A stretch of DNA of 64,000 nucleotides. Origin: Nonomuraea helvata (GTDB lineage: Bacteria; Actinomycetota; Actinomycetes; Streptosporangiales; Streptosporangiaceae). How positions within the stretch are numbered: the first letter of the stretch is position 1; each line of letters opens with the position of its first letter. A program made the position numbers and the translations under genes. The notes beneath the pieces were generated by a model that had not been told where the DNA came from, ran no database searches, and worked only from the letters and a program-made list of their open reading frames with translations. The stretch covers positions 2,418,001-2,482,000 of the forward strand of contig NZ_BAAAXV010000001.1 in assembly GCF_039535785.1 (NCBI RefSeq). Direction: 5' to 3'. This document shows positions 44,067 to 52,910 of this stretch, piece by piece.

Positions 44067-46271
44067 ATGTCCCCATTCCCCAAGTCCACCGTGCTCGGAT
44101 ATCCGAGGATCGGGCCGCGGAGGGAGTTGAAGCGGGCGCTGGAGTCGTACTGGGACGGGCGTTCGAGCCGGGCCGAGCTCGACCGGGTGGGCGCCGAGAT
44201 CAGGGAGCGGACCTGGCGCAGGCTGGCCGAGCTGGGGCTCGAGGGGCTGCCGTCCAACACGTTCTCGCTGTACGACCAGGTGCTGGACACGGCGGTGCTG
44301 CTGGGGGCGGTGCCCGCGCGGTATCGCGAGGCCGCCGACCCCTACTTCGCGATGGCCAGGGGCACCGAGGGGCTGGCGCCGCTGCGGATGACGAAGTGGT
44401 TCGACACGAACTACCACTACATCGTCCCCGAGATCGGGCCCGACACCGTGTTCAAGCTGGACGCGGGCAAGCCGCTGGCCGAGGTGCGGGAGGCGCGGGC
44501 GCTGGGGTTCGAGACGCGGCCTGTGGTGGTGGGGCCGGTCACGTTCCTGCTGCTGGGGGCGGCGCTGGACCGCCTGGACGACGTGCTCGGCTGCTACGAG
44601 GAGCTGCTGTCCGCGCTGGCCGCCGAGGGCGTCGCGTGGGTGCAGCTCGACGAGCCCGCGCTGGTGGGCGACCGGACCGCCGACGAGCTGGCCGCCGTAC
44701 TCGCCGCCTACTCCCGCCTCGGGTCCGTGAGCGACCGCCCCGGGCTCTTCGTCGCCTCCTACTTCGGCGACCTCGGCGAGGCCCTGCCCGTGCTTCATGA
44801 GACGCCGGTGGAGGCCATCGGCATCGACCTGGTACGGGGCGGCGTGCCCGCGCTCGACCTGTCCGGCAAGACCGTGGTCGCGGGCGTGGTGTCCGGGCGC
44901 GACGTGTGGCGGACCTCGCCCGAGCGGGCGCTGGCCGCCCTGGGCGCCGTGCGGGCCTCGGAGGTGGTGGTCAGCACGTCGTGCTCGCTGCTGCACGTGC
45001 CTTACGACGTGGCGGCCGAGCCGGAGCTCGACCCCGCGCTGAAGGAGCGGCTGGCGTTCGCGGAGCAGAAGGTGGCGGAGGTGGTGGCGCTCGCGCGCTC
45101 CCCGCTGCGGGACGCTCCTCCCGCCGAGCCCTCCGTGGCGCTGCCCGGTCCCGTGGTGCTGGAGGAGCGCGGCCCGTACGCGGTGCGGGCGGCCGCGCAG
45201 GCCGGGCACCTGCGGCTGCCCCCGCTCCCGATCACCACGATCGGCTCGTTCCCGCAGACCGGCTCGCTGCGCGCCGCCCGTGCCGCGGTCGCCTCGGGCA
45301 CGCTGGCGCAGGCCGACTACGAACGGCAGGTCGAGGCCGAGATCGAGCGCGTCATCCGGGTCCAGGAGCGCCTCGGGCTGGACGTCCTCGTCCACGGGGA
45401 GCCGGAGCGCAACGACATGGTGCAGTACTTCGCCGAGCACCTCGACGGGTTCGCCGTCACCAGGAACGGCTGGGTCCAGTCGTACGGCTCCCGCTGCACC
45501 CGGCCGCCGATCCTGCACGGGGACATCCGCCGCCCCTCGCCGATCACGGTGCGGTGGGCCACGTACGCGCAGTCGCTCACGGACAAGCCGGTCAAGGGCA
45601 TGCTCACCGGGCCTGTCACCATCGTGGCCTGGTCTTTCGTCCGCGACGACCTGCCACTGCGCGACGTCGTGTTCCAGGTGGCGGACGCCGTCAGGGAGGA
45701 GGTCCGCGACCTGGAGGCGGCCGGAGTGTCGATCATCCAGGTGGACGAGCCGGCCCTGCGCGAACTGCTCCCGCTCCGGCGGGCCGCGCAGGCCGACTAC
45801 CTGGAATGGGCGGTGGCCGCGTACCGGCGGGCCACGTCGGGGGCGAGCGATCGCACGCAGATCCACACCCACCTCTGCTACTCGGACGCCGACCAGATCC
45901 TTGCCGCCATCGACGGGCTGGACGCGGACGTCACGACCATCGAATCGGCCCGCTCGGGTGCGCGGATCCTGGGAACGGTGGGCTCGTTCGGGCGCGGGCT
46001 CGGGCCCGGCGTGTACGACATCCACTCGCCCCGGGTGCCCGGCGCGGAGGAGGTCGCGGAGCTGTTGCGGCGCACGCTGGAGGTGCTGCCGGCGGAGCGG
46101 GTCTGGGTCAATCCGGACTGCGGGCTGAAGACGCGGACGTATGAGGAGGTGGAGGCCGCGCTGGCGAACGTGGTCACGGCCACGCGGCGGCTGCGCGAAG
46201 CTCCAGACGTCATAAGTTCGGACGTCATGCACGGCGTGACGGCTGCTTGCGGGGAGCTTCGGACGTCATGA
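44067..46271 (+). CDS. metE: Cobalamin-independent methionine synthase MetE
   Basis: A 734-residue enzyme transferring a methyl group from 5-methyltetrahydropteroyl-triglutamate to homocysteine. The N-terminal barrel starts [20 protein letters not shown]. The C-terminal barrel includes [29 protein letters not shown], and the zinc and homocysteine ligands in [11 protein letters not shown] and [11 protein letters not shown], with the Asp/Glu in [17 protein letters not shown] precedes the ATG. No cobalamin riboswitch is visible in the short upstream gap. It overlaps the convergent GNAT gene by 6 nt. Confidence 0.96.
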   Translation: MSPFPKSTVLGYPRIGPRRELKRALESYWDGRSSRAELDRVGAEIRERTWRRLAELGLEGLPSNTFSLYDQVLDTAVLLGAVPARYREAADPYFAMARGTEGLAPLRMTKWFDTNYHYIVPEIGPDTVFKLDAGKPLAEVREARALGFETRPVVVGPVTFLLLGAALDRLDDVLGCYEELLSALAAEGVAWVQLDEPALVGDRTADELAAVLAAYSRLGSVSDRPGLFVASYFGDLGEALPVLHETPVEAIGIDLVRGGVPALDLSGKTVVAGVVSGRDVWRTSPERALAALGAVRASEVVVSTSCSLLHVPYDVAAEPELDPALKERLAFAEQKVAEVVALARSPLRDAPPAEPSVALPGPVVLEERGPYAVRAAAQAGHLRLPPLPITTIGSFPQTGSLRAARAAVASGTLAQADYERQVEAEIERVIRVQERLGLDVLVHGEPERNDMVQYFAEHLDGFAVTRNGWVQSYGSRCTRPPILHGDIRRPSPITVRWATYAQSLTDKPVKGMLTGPVTIVAWSFVRDDLPLRDVVFQVADAVREEVRDLEAAGVSIIQVDEPALRELLPLRRAAQADYLEWAVAAYRRATSGASDRTQIHTHLCYSDADQILAAIDGLDADVTTIESARSGARILGTVGSFGRGLGPGVYDIHSPRVPGAEEVAELLRRTLEVLPAERVWVNPDCGLKTRTYEEVEAALANVVTATRRLREAPDVISSDVMHGVTAACGELRTS

Positions 46272-46823
46272 GGCGGCGTGGCGTTCGGTGAACTCCTCGA
46301 TCGTCATACCGAACAGGACCTCGTCGTCGTAACGGCCGTCGGCGTAGTGGCTCCTGCGCCGGCGGCCCTCCTCCACGAACCCCAGCCGCCGGTGCAGCGC
46401 CAGCGATGGCTCGTTGGAGCTGTAGACCCAGGCCTCGGCCTTCTGGAAGCGGCGCTCGAAGAACATGTACCTCAGGAGCAGGACGATGGCGTCGCCCGCG
46501 TAGCCCTTGCGGTGGTGCGGCGTCCCGATGCCGATCCCGTACGCGAAGGTGCCGTGCACGCGGTCGAGGCTGTGCGTGTTGATCATGCCGACCGGGACGT
46601 TCCCGTCCCGGGTGGCGATGACCAGGCGCACGTCATCCAGGCCCTGCGTCTGCTCGGCCAGCTCGGCGGCCCACTTCCTGGCCCGCGCCGCCGACTGCGG
46701 CGGGTGGAGCTGGTGACCGTTCCTGACGGCTTCGGAGTATTCGTCGAAGGAGTGGAACGCCTCCCAGTCCTCCGGCTCGATGGCCCGCAGCCGTACGCGC
46801 TCCCCTGTCCATGCCGAGGTCAT
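46266..46823 (-). CDS. GNAT family N-acetyltransferase (RimJ/RimL-like)
   Basis: A 185-residue acetyltransferase. It shows [20 protein letters not shown] at the N-terminus, the acetyl-CoA loop [18 protein letters not shown] (about 97-114) and [20 protein letters not shown] with [17 protein letters not shown], a pattern typical of RimJ/RimL-type enzymes that modify protein N-termini or small amines. The ATG at 46823 is preferred to a TTG four codons upstream. Convergent with metE. Substrate unknown. Confidence 0.86.
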   Translation of the reverse strand: MTSAWTGERVRLRAIEPEDWEAFHSFDEYSEAVRNGHQLHPPQSAARARKWAAELAEQTQGLDDVRLVIATRDGNVPVGMINTHSLDRVHGTFAYGIGIGTPHHRKGYAGDAIVLLLRYMFFERRFQKAEAWVYSSNEPSLALHRRLGFVEEGRRRRSHYADGRYDDEVLFGMTIEEFTERHAAS

Positions 46824-46901
46824 GCCCCGCAGCAAACCACGCCGCCCCGGCCCCTCGCGAACGCTTTTCCCGCCCGCCCGCCCGCCAGTCGTCGGCGGCC
46901 C

Positions 46902-47714
46902 TCACCGCCCCCTGCGCATGAAGGCGCGGAGCGACAGCGGGACGAAGATCACCAGCAGCGCGGCCGACCAGAGCCGGACAGCGGTCACCGGATGCGCGAG
47001 TGGCCAGGCCATGTTTCCGGACGGGGCGCCCGGGTTGCCGAACAGCTCTCGCGAGGCGGCGGTGAGGGCGCTCACCGGGTTCCAGTCGGACAGGAAGCGC
47101 AGCCAGCCCGGCATGCCGTCGGTCGGGACGAACGAGTTGGACAGCATCGTGAACGGCAGGAACAGCGGCACCATCGCGTTGGCGATCTGATCGTTCTTCA
47201 TCACCAGGCCCAGGTGGACGCCCACCCAGCTCAGCGCGTACCGCAGCAGCAGCATCAGGAGGAACGCCTCAGCCGTGGGGATCAGGCCGCGGTGCGGCCG
47301 CCAGCCCACCAGCAGGCCCGCCCCCACCATGACGGCCAGCAACGGCAGGCCGGCCAGGGAGTCTGCGCCGGTCTGACCGAACGGCACCGCCGACCGCGCC
47401 ATCGGCATGGAGCGGAACCGGTCCATCACACCGCGGGCAGCGTCAGCGGCCACCCGCTGCGTGACCCCCATCGCCGCCGAGAAGGTCACCATCGAGAACA
47501 GCCCGGGCATGAGATATTCGCGGTAGTCTCCGCCGCCCGGCACCTGGATCGCGCTGCCGAAGACGTACCCGAACAGCACCACCATGACGACCGGGAACAT
47601 CAGCGCGGCGATGAGTTCCCCGGGGTCCTGCCGCAGCCGTCCCAGCTCGCGACCGACCAGGGTCAGCCCGTCGGTGAACGTCCAGCGCAGGCGGCCACCT
47701 ATGAGATCGGTCAT
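46902..47714 (-). CDS. ABC-2 type exporter permease (DrrB-like)
   Basis: A 270-residue permease with six predicted helices, for example ALMFPVVMVVLFGYVFGSAI, LFSMVTFSAAMGVTQRVAAD, LPLLAVMVGAGLLVGW and MVPLFLPFTMLSNSFVP; RGVMDRFRSMPMARSAV is the usual ABC-2 loop signature. It pairs with the ATPase gene, overlapping by 4 nt (ATGA). DrrAB-type systems export drugs or lipids; the substrate here is not known. It is probably repressed by the divergent TetR protein. Confidence 0.88.
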   Translation of the reverse strand: MTDLIGGRLRWTFTDGLTLVGRELGRLRQDPGELIAALMFPVVMVVLFGYVFGSAIQVPGGGDYREYLMPGLFSMVTFSAAMGVTQRVAADAARGVMDRFRSMPMARSAVPFGQTGADSLAGLPLLAVMVGAGLLVGWRPHRGLIPTAEAFLLMLLLRYALSWVGVHLGLVMKNDQIANAMVPLFLPFTMLSNSFVPTDGMPGWLRFLSDWNPVSALTAASRELFGNPGAPSGNMAWPLAHPVTAVRLWSAALLVIFVPLSLRAFMRRGR

Positions 47715-48655
47715 CGGACACGCTCCTTCTGGTCGGTGAGGCGCAGGAACACCTCGTCGAGGGTGGGGCGGCGCAGCCGCACGTCGGCCGCGGCGACCCC
47801 GGCGCGGTCGAGCTCGCGCACGATGTCGGCGAGCCGGAAACCTCCGCCGGGCAGGGCGACGCTGAGCCGGTCGGCGCCTGCCGTCGTGGAATCGGTCCCG
47901 GTCAGGGCGTTCAGCACGGTCGCCGCCGGGCGCAGCCCGGCGGGGTCTTCGAGTACGACGTCGAGGCGGTCGCCGATGGTGGCCTTGAGCTCGTCGGGAG
48001 TACCCGTGGCGATCACCTGCCCATGGTCGATGACGGCGATGTCGTCGGCCAGCTGGTCGGCCTCGTCCAGATACTGCGTGGTGAGCAGCACCGTGGTGCC
48101 GTCGGCCACCAACTCCCGGACGCTGTCCCAGATCTCGCCGCGGCTGCGCGGGTCGAGGCCGGTGGTCGGCTCGTCCAGGAAGAGCACCTCGGGGCGCAGG
48201 ATGAGGCAGGTGATCAGGTCGAGGCGACGCCGCATACCGCCGGAGTAGCCGGCGACCTGACGATCGGCGGCATCCATCAGACCGAAGCGTTCGAGCAGCT
48301 CGTCGGCCCGCCGGTGCGCCTCGCGCCGGGACAGGTGGTAGAGCCGCCCGAACATGCGCAGGTTTCCACGGCCGGTGAGCTTCTCGTCCACGGCGGCGTA
48401 CTGGCCCGCGAGCCCGATCCTGGTCCGTACCTCGCCGGCCTGGCGGACGACGTCGTATCCGCAGATGCGGGCGTGCCCGACATCGGGATCGGACAAGGTC
48501 GCCAGGATGCGCACCGCGGTCGTCTTGCCCGCGCCGTTGGGCCCCAGCACGCCGCAGACCGTTCCTCTCGGAACGCTCAGGTCCAGCCCCCGCAGTGCCT
48601 GGGTGTCGCCGAAGGACTTGTACAGCCCCTCGGCGACCACGATCGGATCCGCCAT
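47711..48655 (-). CDS. ABC exporter ATP-binding protein (DrrA-like)
   Basis: A 314-residue ATPase. The Walker A is GPNGAGKTT (about 37-45), the signature YSGGMRRRLDL, the Walker B VLFLDEPTTGLD, and the switch region TQYLDEADQLADDIAVIDHG. A C-terminal DrrA-type extension (about 225-314) ends DEVFLRLTDQKER. The ATG at 48655 has GGAGGGG just upstream; a longer frame through the operator region is rejected. First gene of a two-gene unit, divergent from a TetR gene. Confidence 0.92.
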   Translation of the reverse strand: MADPIVVAEGLYKSFGDTQALRGLDLSVPRGTVCGVLGPNGAGKTTAVRILATLSDPDVGHARICGYDVVRQAGEVRTRIGLAGQYAAVDEKLTGRGNLRMFGRLYHLSRREAHRRADELLERFGLMDAADRQVAGYSGGMRRRLDLITCLILRPEVLFLDEPTTGLDPRSRGEIWDSVRELVADGTTVLLTTQYLDEADQLADDIAVIDHGQVIATGTPDELKATIGDRLDVVLEDPAGLRPAATVLNALTGTDSTTAGADRLSVALPGGGFRLADIVRELDRAGVAAADVRLRRPTLDEVFLRLTDQKERVR

Positions 48656-48665
48656 GACCCCTCCA

Positions 48666-48723
48666 CTGGGTACTTTGTACGCGGTTACGCCGGTCACACT
48701 AGATTACTGGGTACTATGTACGC
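48666..48723. promoter_or_regulatory. Two direct copies of a GTAC-nnn-GTAC operator
   Basis: CTGGGTACTTTGTACGC (48666-48682) and CTGGGTACTATGTACGC (48707-48723) differ by one base and lie 41 bp apart in the 85-bp gap between the ABC ATPase and TetR genes. Each contains a GTAC/GTAC inverted repeat. The first sits near the ATPase start, the second ends 17 nt before the TetR GTG, the layout expected for a TetR regulator controlling both directions. Confidence 0.72.
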
Positions 48724-48740
48724 AAGGAGGGGGTGGAACG

Positions 48741-49730
48741 GTGACGGACGCCGAGTACGTGAACATCTGGATGCGGCCCGAGCGCCCCGCCCGCGGGCCG
48801 AAGCCGGTCTACAGCCGCCGCCAGATCACCGAGGCGGCCGTCCGGATCGCCGACGCCGAGGGGCTGGAGGCCGCCACCATGCGACGGATCGCCGCCGAGA
48901 TCGGCGCGGGCGCGATGTCCCTCTACCGGTACGTCCCCAGCCGCGACGACCTCATCGCGCTCGTCGCCGACCGGCTGCAGGGCGAGATCGACGTCACGGG
49001 CATGCCCTCCGACGACTGGCGCGCGGACCTGACGCGCTACGCCTACGGGGTGCGGGCAATGTGGCTGCGGCACCCGTGGATCTCCACGGTGCACCGGGCG
49101 CTCCACAGCTACGGCCCCAACCAGCTGCTCTTGGTCGAACGGGTGATGGGAGCCCTCGACGCCCACGTCTCCATCGACGAGAACCTCGCCTTCATGGCCC
49201 TTCTGAACGGCTACGTCGAGAGCGCCGTCCGCGAGGAGATCAGCTGGGCCGAGGAGGTCCGCCGCAGCGGGCTCAGCGAGCCGGAGTGGCTGGCGCGGAG
49301 CATCCCGCGCGTCCAGCAACTGCTGAAGAGCGGGAGGTACCCGATCTTCACCAAGATCGTGGTGCAGGGGCGCCAGCCCCGCCTGGGCCCCGAGGACCGG
49401 TTCCGGTACGGGCTGGAGCGCGTCCTCGACTGCATCGCCGCGGCCCTCCCGTCAACGGCCGAGCCTCCGGCGGAGGCCATCGGACCCGACCGGCTCACGG
49501 CGACGCAGCCCGGCCCGTTCAGCTCCATGCGTGACGAAACATCGGCCATGGCGGCCGCCGAGACACCCACTTGTGACGAAACATCGGTTGATCTCCCTTC
49601 AGCCCCCGGGTGCGCTGCCTGCGGCGGGGCCGTCCCCAAAACCACCACAGGACGGCCTCGCGAATACTGCTCACGCGCATGCCAGCAGCGCGCTTACCGC
49701 ACCCGCAGAAGCGCTGGATCCTCAGGGTGA
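48741..49730 (+). CDS. TetR family regulator with C-terminal Cys-rich zinc-ribbon-like tail
   Basis: A 329-residue regulator, long for TetR (about 200). The HTH reads YSRRQITEAAVRIADAEGLE and ATMRRIAAEIGAGAMSLYRY (about 25-66). The ligand domain (TetR_C-like) runs to about 255. After a Pro/Thr linker a tail contains CAACG, then REYCSRACQQRAYRTRR (about 296-322), a C-x2-C ... C-x3-C pattern likely to bind zinc. The GTG has AAGGAGGGGG upstream. It is divergent from the DrrAB-like exporter, with tandem operators between. Confidence 0.85.
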   Translation: MTDAEYVNIWMRPERPARGPKPVYSRRQITEAAVRIADAEGLEAATMRRIAAEIGAGAMSLYRYVPSRDDLIALVADRLQGEIDVTGMPSDDWRADLTRYAYGVRAMWLRHPWISTVHRALHSYGPNQLLLVERVMGALDAHVSIDENLAFMALLNGYVESAVREEISWAEEVRRSGLSEPEWLARSIPRVQQLLKSGRYPIFTKIVVQGRQPRLGPEDRFRYGLERVLDCIAAALPSTAEPPAEAIGPDRLTATQPGPFSSMRDETSAMAAAETPTCDETSVDLPSAPGCAACGGAVPKTTTGRPREYCSRACQQRAYRTRRSAGSSG

Positions 49731-49770
49731 CCTCTGGGGATCACGGCCAGGCGGCGAACGCCACGCCCCG

Positions 49771-50760
49771 TCAGTGTCGCCGCAGCGTCAAACTCGCCTC
49801 GCCATCCGCGACGGTGAGCTCTGCCTGGCCCCCGACCGGAAAGGTGGCCAGCGGGTCGGTGTGGCCGACGTCGATGTTGGCCAGCACCGGCAGTCCCGCC
49901 AGTGCCGGCTGGATGGCGACGATGTGTTCAAGCAGCGAGCGCGTCATACGGCTGGCCCGCTGGAAACGCCCGATCGCCAGCCCCCGCACGCCGGCGGCGT
50001 CGGGAAGCTGAAGCAGTGATGTCAGATTCCGGGCGAAGGTCACCGGAGGGGATTCGAGGTCGTCCTCGACGATCAGTATCGCGCCGTCGAGAGAGGGCAT
50101 GTAAGCGGTGCCCTGCAGGAGGCTCAGGGTGCAGAGGTTCCCGCCCACGATCCTCCCCTCGGCCGTGCCAGGCTGGAGCGGCCACCATCCTTCGTTGGGG
50201 AACAGGTCACGCTTGTCCTGGTCGAGGAACCAGAGATCGTCGCTCCAATGGGCCGCCGGGCTCAAGGTGATCGGGTCGGAGCCGAACATGATCTCTGTGA
50301 ACCATCGCAGGGTCGGCTCGAAGTGATCGCGCATCCCGAACGTCGACCAGTGCGGCCCCGAGTAGGTGACCAGCCCGGTACGGGCGAGGATGGCGTTCTG
50401 CAGGGCCGTGATGTCGGAGTACCCGCAGAGGATCTTCGGGTTGGCCCGGATGAGCTCCCAGTCCAGGTACGGCAGGAGCTCGTTGCAGTTGTAGCCGCCG
50501 ATGACCGTCATGATCGCGGCTACCGACGGGTCCGCGAAAGCCTCGTGCAGATCGGCGACCCGGGAGGCGATGCTCGAGGAGTCGAAGGCGTCCCGCTCAT
50601 CGACGTGGCGGCCGTAGGAGAGTGTGAGACCGAGCTCGGCGAACCGGGACTCGATGATCGCGGTGTGGTCGTGCTCCGTCACCATCGCGCGGGACCTGGC
50701 CGGCGCCACCACGCGTACGACGTCACCTCTGGTCAGCTTGGGCGGGAAGATTGCATCCAT
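49771..50760 (-). CDS. S66 family serine peptidase (LD-carboxypeptidase / MccF-like)
   Basis: A 329-residue peptidase of family S66, which includes murein LD-carboxypeptidases and MccF microcin-C7 self-immunity proteins. The nucleophile is in CGYSDITAL (Ser 115). TVIGGYNCNELLPYLDWELI, GGNLCTLSLLQGT (about 225) and VGHTDPLATFPVG with the catalytic His complete the pattern, and IVEDDLE carries a conserved acid. No signal peptide is seen, favouring an MccF-like or cytoplasmic recycling role. The ATG at 50760 is chosen over longer frames without ribosome-binding sites. Confidence 0.87.
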   Translation of the reverse strand: MDAIFPPKLTRGDVVRVVAPARSRAMVTEHDHTAIIESRFAELGLTLSYGRHVDERDAFDSSSIASRVADLHEAFADPSVAAIMTVIGGYNCNELLPYLDWELIRANPKILCGYSDITALQNAILARTGLVTYSGPHWSTFGMRDHFEPTLRWFTEIMFGSDPITLSPAAHWSDDLWFLDQDKRDLFPNEGWWPLQPGTAEGRIVGGNLCTLSLLQGTAYMPSLDGAILIVEDDLESPPVTFARNLTSLLQLPDAAGVRGLAIGRFQRASRMTRSLLEHIVAIQPALAGLPVLANIDVGHTDPLATFPVGGQAELTVADGEASLTLRRH

Positions 50761-50841
50761 TGTCGGGAGCGTACCGGCGAGCGTCGATGGCCCGTGCATC
50801 CCGGTCGATACGGCTCTTCCTCCTCGCGTGTGTCTGACCTG

Positions 50842-50870
50842 TTGCATTTATATTTCCTGACTTCTAGAGT
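50842..50870 (+). promoter_or_regulatory. Candidate promoter of the GH5 cellulase gene
   Basis: TTGCAT (50842-50847) and TAGAGT (50865-50870) are spaced by 17 bp in a locally AT-rich stretch. The start codon is 285 bp away, so this would give a long leader. The 395-bp gap 50761-51155 contains no supported gene; it holds this element, the palindrome at 50914 and otherwise nothing recognised. Confidence 0.3.
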
Positions 50871-50913
50871 GTGCGTACCACAGCCTTCCTCCGCCGAAAC
50901 TGTCGAAATACCT

Positions 50914-50929
50914 GTCGAAGCGCTTCGAC
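50914..50929. promoter_or_regulatory. 16-bp perfect palindrome, LacI-type operator for the cellulase gene
   Basis: GTCGAAGCGCTTCGAC is perfectly self-complementary with the central GCGC common to LacI-family sites, such as the cellulose regulator sites of actinobacteria (TGGGAGCGCTCCCA type). It lies 227 bp upstream of the GH5 ATG and 43 bp downstream of the candidate -10. No LacI gene is in the window. Confidence 0.55.
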
Positions 50930-51155
50930 TCCAATTCGACGACACTCAAGCCGTGCGAAGAACAGCACGTATTCGGTGTCGGCTTTCGCCGCGATCGTCG
51001 GCCCGATCTCGCGCCGCCGCGCCGGCTGACCGCCCTTCCGTGCCGCGCACCGTGCAATTCACAAGCTCGATGAGAAGAGTCCGCCACCGATCGACAGGTT
51101 CGGCTGGACGAAGCCTGCTCTCGGACACGCCAGGCCGAGAAGAGAGGAAATACGC

Positions 51156-52757
51156 ATGGTTCCAACAGCAAGGAAGATCAGGGCCATTCTCCTGTCCGGC
51201 ATGTTATCGGTCGCCCTAGCGGTGTCCGGCTTGACCGCGCATGCATCGGCCGGTGCCACGGCACAGCTCAACGCTGCGCAGATCATTACCGACATGGGCG
51301 CTGGCTGGAATCTGGGGAACCAACTGGAGGCCAACGCCGACGGATATCCCGGCGAAACGGCGTGGGGCAATCCGACCGTGACGCAGGCGCTCATCGACAA
51401 GGTGAAGGCGGCAGGCTTCAACACGATCCGGATCCCGGTCTCGTATTTGAGGTCCATAGGGCCCGGCCCGGACTACACGATCAGCTCTTCCTGGCTGAAC
51501 AGAATTCAGGAAGTCGTCAACTATGCGTACAACCGGGGCATGTACGTGGTGCTCAACATTCATGGGGACGGCTACAAGACCATCCCCTACTCCTGGCTGA
51601 TCTGCGATGCCGCCGATCAAACAACGATCAAGGCCAAGTACCAGAAGACCTGGCAGCAGATCGCGTCCAGGTTCCAGAATTACGACCAACACCTGATCTT
51701 CGAATCCATGAACGAAGAGTTCGACGGGCAGTACGGCAACCCCACCCAGCCGTGCTATTCAAACATCAACAGCTACAACCAGATCTTCGTGGACACCGCA
51801 AGAAGGTCCGGCGGAAACAACGGTTCACGATGGCTGCTGGTGCCCGGATGGAACACCAACATCGATTACACCACGGGGAACTACGGCTTCGTGATCCCGA
51901 CGGACTCCTACCGGTCACCCACCATCCCCAGCGGTGAGCAGAGGATCATGATCTCCGTTCACTATTACGATCCCTGGGACTTCGCCGGGGAGGAGAACGG
52001 CACGATCACGCAGTGGGGACGGGCCGCGACCAACCCGTCAAGAAAATCCACCTGGGGACAGGAGGATTACATGGATGCGCAGTTGAAGAAGACGTATGAC
52101 AAGTTCGCCGTGCGGGGATACCCGGTGGTCGTCGGCGAATACGGTTCGATCGACAAGTCATCCTTCGATTCGTCGAACAACAGGTACCGTGCGGACTTCG
52201 CGCGCACCATGGTGTCCACTGCCAAGAAGTACGGATCAGCCACTGTTTACTGGGACAACGGCGTCAACGGCCAATACGGTCTCGGGCTGTTCAACCGAAG
52301 CACCAACACGGTGACCCAACCGGGCATCATCAGCGCCATCATGAGCGCCCTCGGCGGCCCTGGGTCGGCCACCCGCTATGAGGCGGAAGTCTCGCCGGCG
52401 GTGTGCACCGGCACCATCGACTCCAACTGGTCGGGCTACTCAGGCACCGGATTCTGCAATGGCGACAACACGGTGGGTGCCTACGCTCAGTTCGCAGTCA
52501 ACGCGAGCACGGCGGGCACCGCGACGCTGCGGGTCCAGTTCGCCAACGGTGCCGCGACCGCGCGGCCGGCTTCGCTGATCGTCAACGGCTCGACGGTGCA
52601 GACCCCGTCGTTCGAGGGCACCGGCGCGTGGACCACGTGGGTGGCCAAGACCTTGACCGTCACGCTGAACGCGGGCGGCAACACCATCAGGTTCAACCCC
52701 ACGACGGCCGGCGGCCTGCCCAACATCGACTACCTCGAAGTCACACCGTCTTCGTAG
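51156..52757 (+). CDS. Secreted GH5 endoglucanase with C-terminal CBM35/CBM6-like module
   Basis: A 533-residue exported glycoside hydrolase. The signal peptide (IRAILLSGMLSVALAVSGLT) ends near residue 32. The GH5 barrel contains MGAGWNLGNQLEA (about 47-59), the acid/base in IFESMNEEFDGQ and the nucleophile in VVVGEYGSIDK, consistent with a cellulase or related beta-glucanase. After about 405 comes a galactose-binding-like module beginning ATRYEAEVS with a CBM35/CBM6 pattern and ending LPNIDYLEVTPSS. The catalytic half uses noticeably more AT-ending codons than the module and its neighbours. A LacI-type palindrome lies upstream. Confidence 0.88.
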   Translation: MVPTARKIRAILLSGMLSVALAVSGLTAHASAGATAQLNAAQIITDMGAGWNLGNQLEANADGYPGETAWGNPTVTQALIDKVKAAGFNTIRIPVSYLRSIGPGPDYTISSSWLNRIQEVVNYAYNRGMYVVLNIHGDGYKTIPYSWLICDAADQTTIKAKYQKTWQQIASRFQNYDQHLIFESMNEEFDGQYGNPTQPCYSNINSYNQIFVDTARRSGGNNGSRWLLVPGWNTNIDYTTGNYGFVIPTDSYRSPTIPSGEQRIMISVHYYDPWDFAGEENGTITQWGRAATNPSRKSTWGQEDYMDAQLKKTYDKFAVRGYPVVVGEYGSIDKSSFDSSNNRYRADFARTMVSTAKKYGSATVYWDNGVNGQYGLGLFNRSTNTVTQPGIISAIMSALGGPGSATRYEAEVSPAVCTGTIDSNWSGYSGTGFCNGDNTVGAYAQFAVNASTAGTATLRVQFANGAATARPASLIVNGSTVQTPSFEGTGAWTTWVAKTLTVTLNAGGNTIRFNPTTAGGLPNIDYLEVTPSS

Positions 52758-52805
52758 CGGCGCATCACTTCCCACCGCTCCGCCCGGCGATCTCAACCCG
52801 GTGCC

Positions 52806-52836
52806 GTGGGGGAACGGGAAGCCCCCGTTCCCCCAC
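52806..52836. terminator. Bidirectional hairpin between convergent GH5 genes
   Basis: A 13-bp perfect stem (GTGGGGGAACGGG) around a 5-nt loop, centred between the two convergent cellulase genes (stops at 52757 and 52911). No long U-run, but position and strength fit a shared terminator. Confidence 0.65.
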
Positions 52837-52910
52837 GCTCCCCACCGCGGACATCCGCGCGCGGACCGCGCGGCAGAGGTCAGGCTGATGATGTTCAGGT
52901 GGACGGAGAT

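Noticed and set aside
43979..44290. Long N-terminal extension of the LysR regulator across the metE start
   Set aside because: It would overlap metE antisense by over 200 bp and shift the helix-turn-helix more than 100 residues inward; LysR proteins carry it at the extreme N-terminus.
48023..49534. 503-codon plus-strand frame across the ABC ATPase and TetR genes
   Set aside because: Antisense to the Walker-motif ATPase and out of frame with the TetR helix-turn-helix; no ribosome-binding site or domain.
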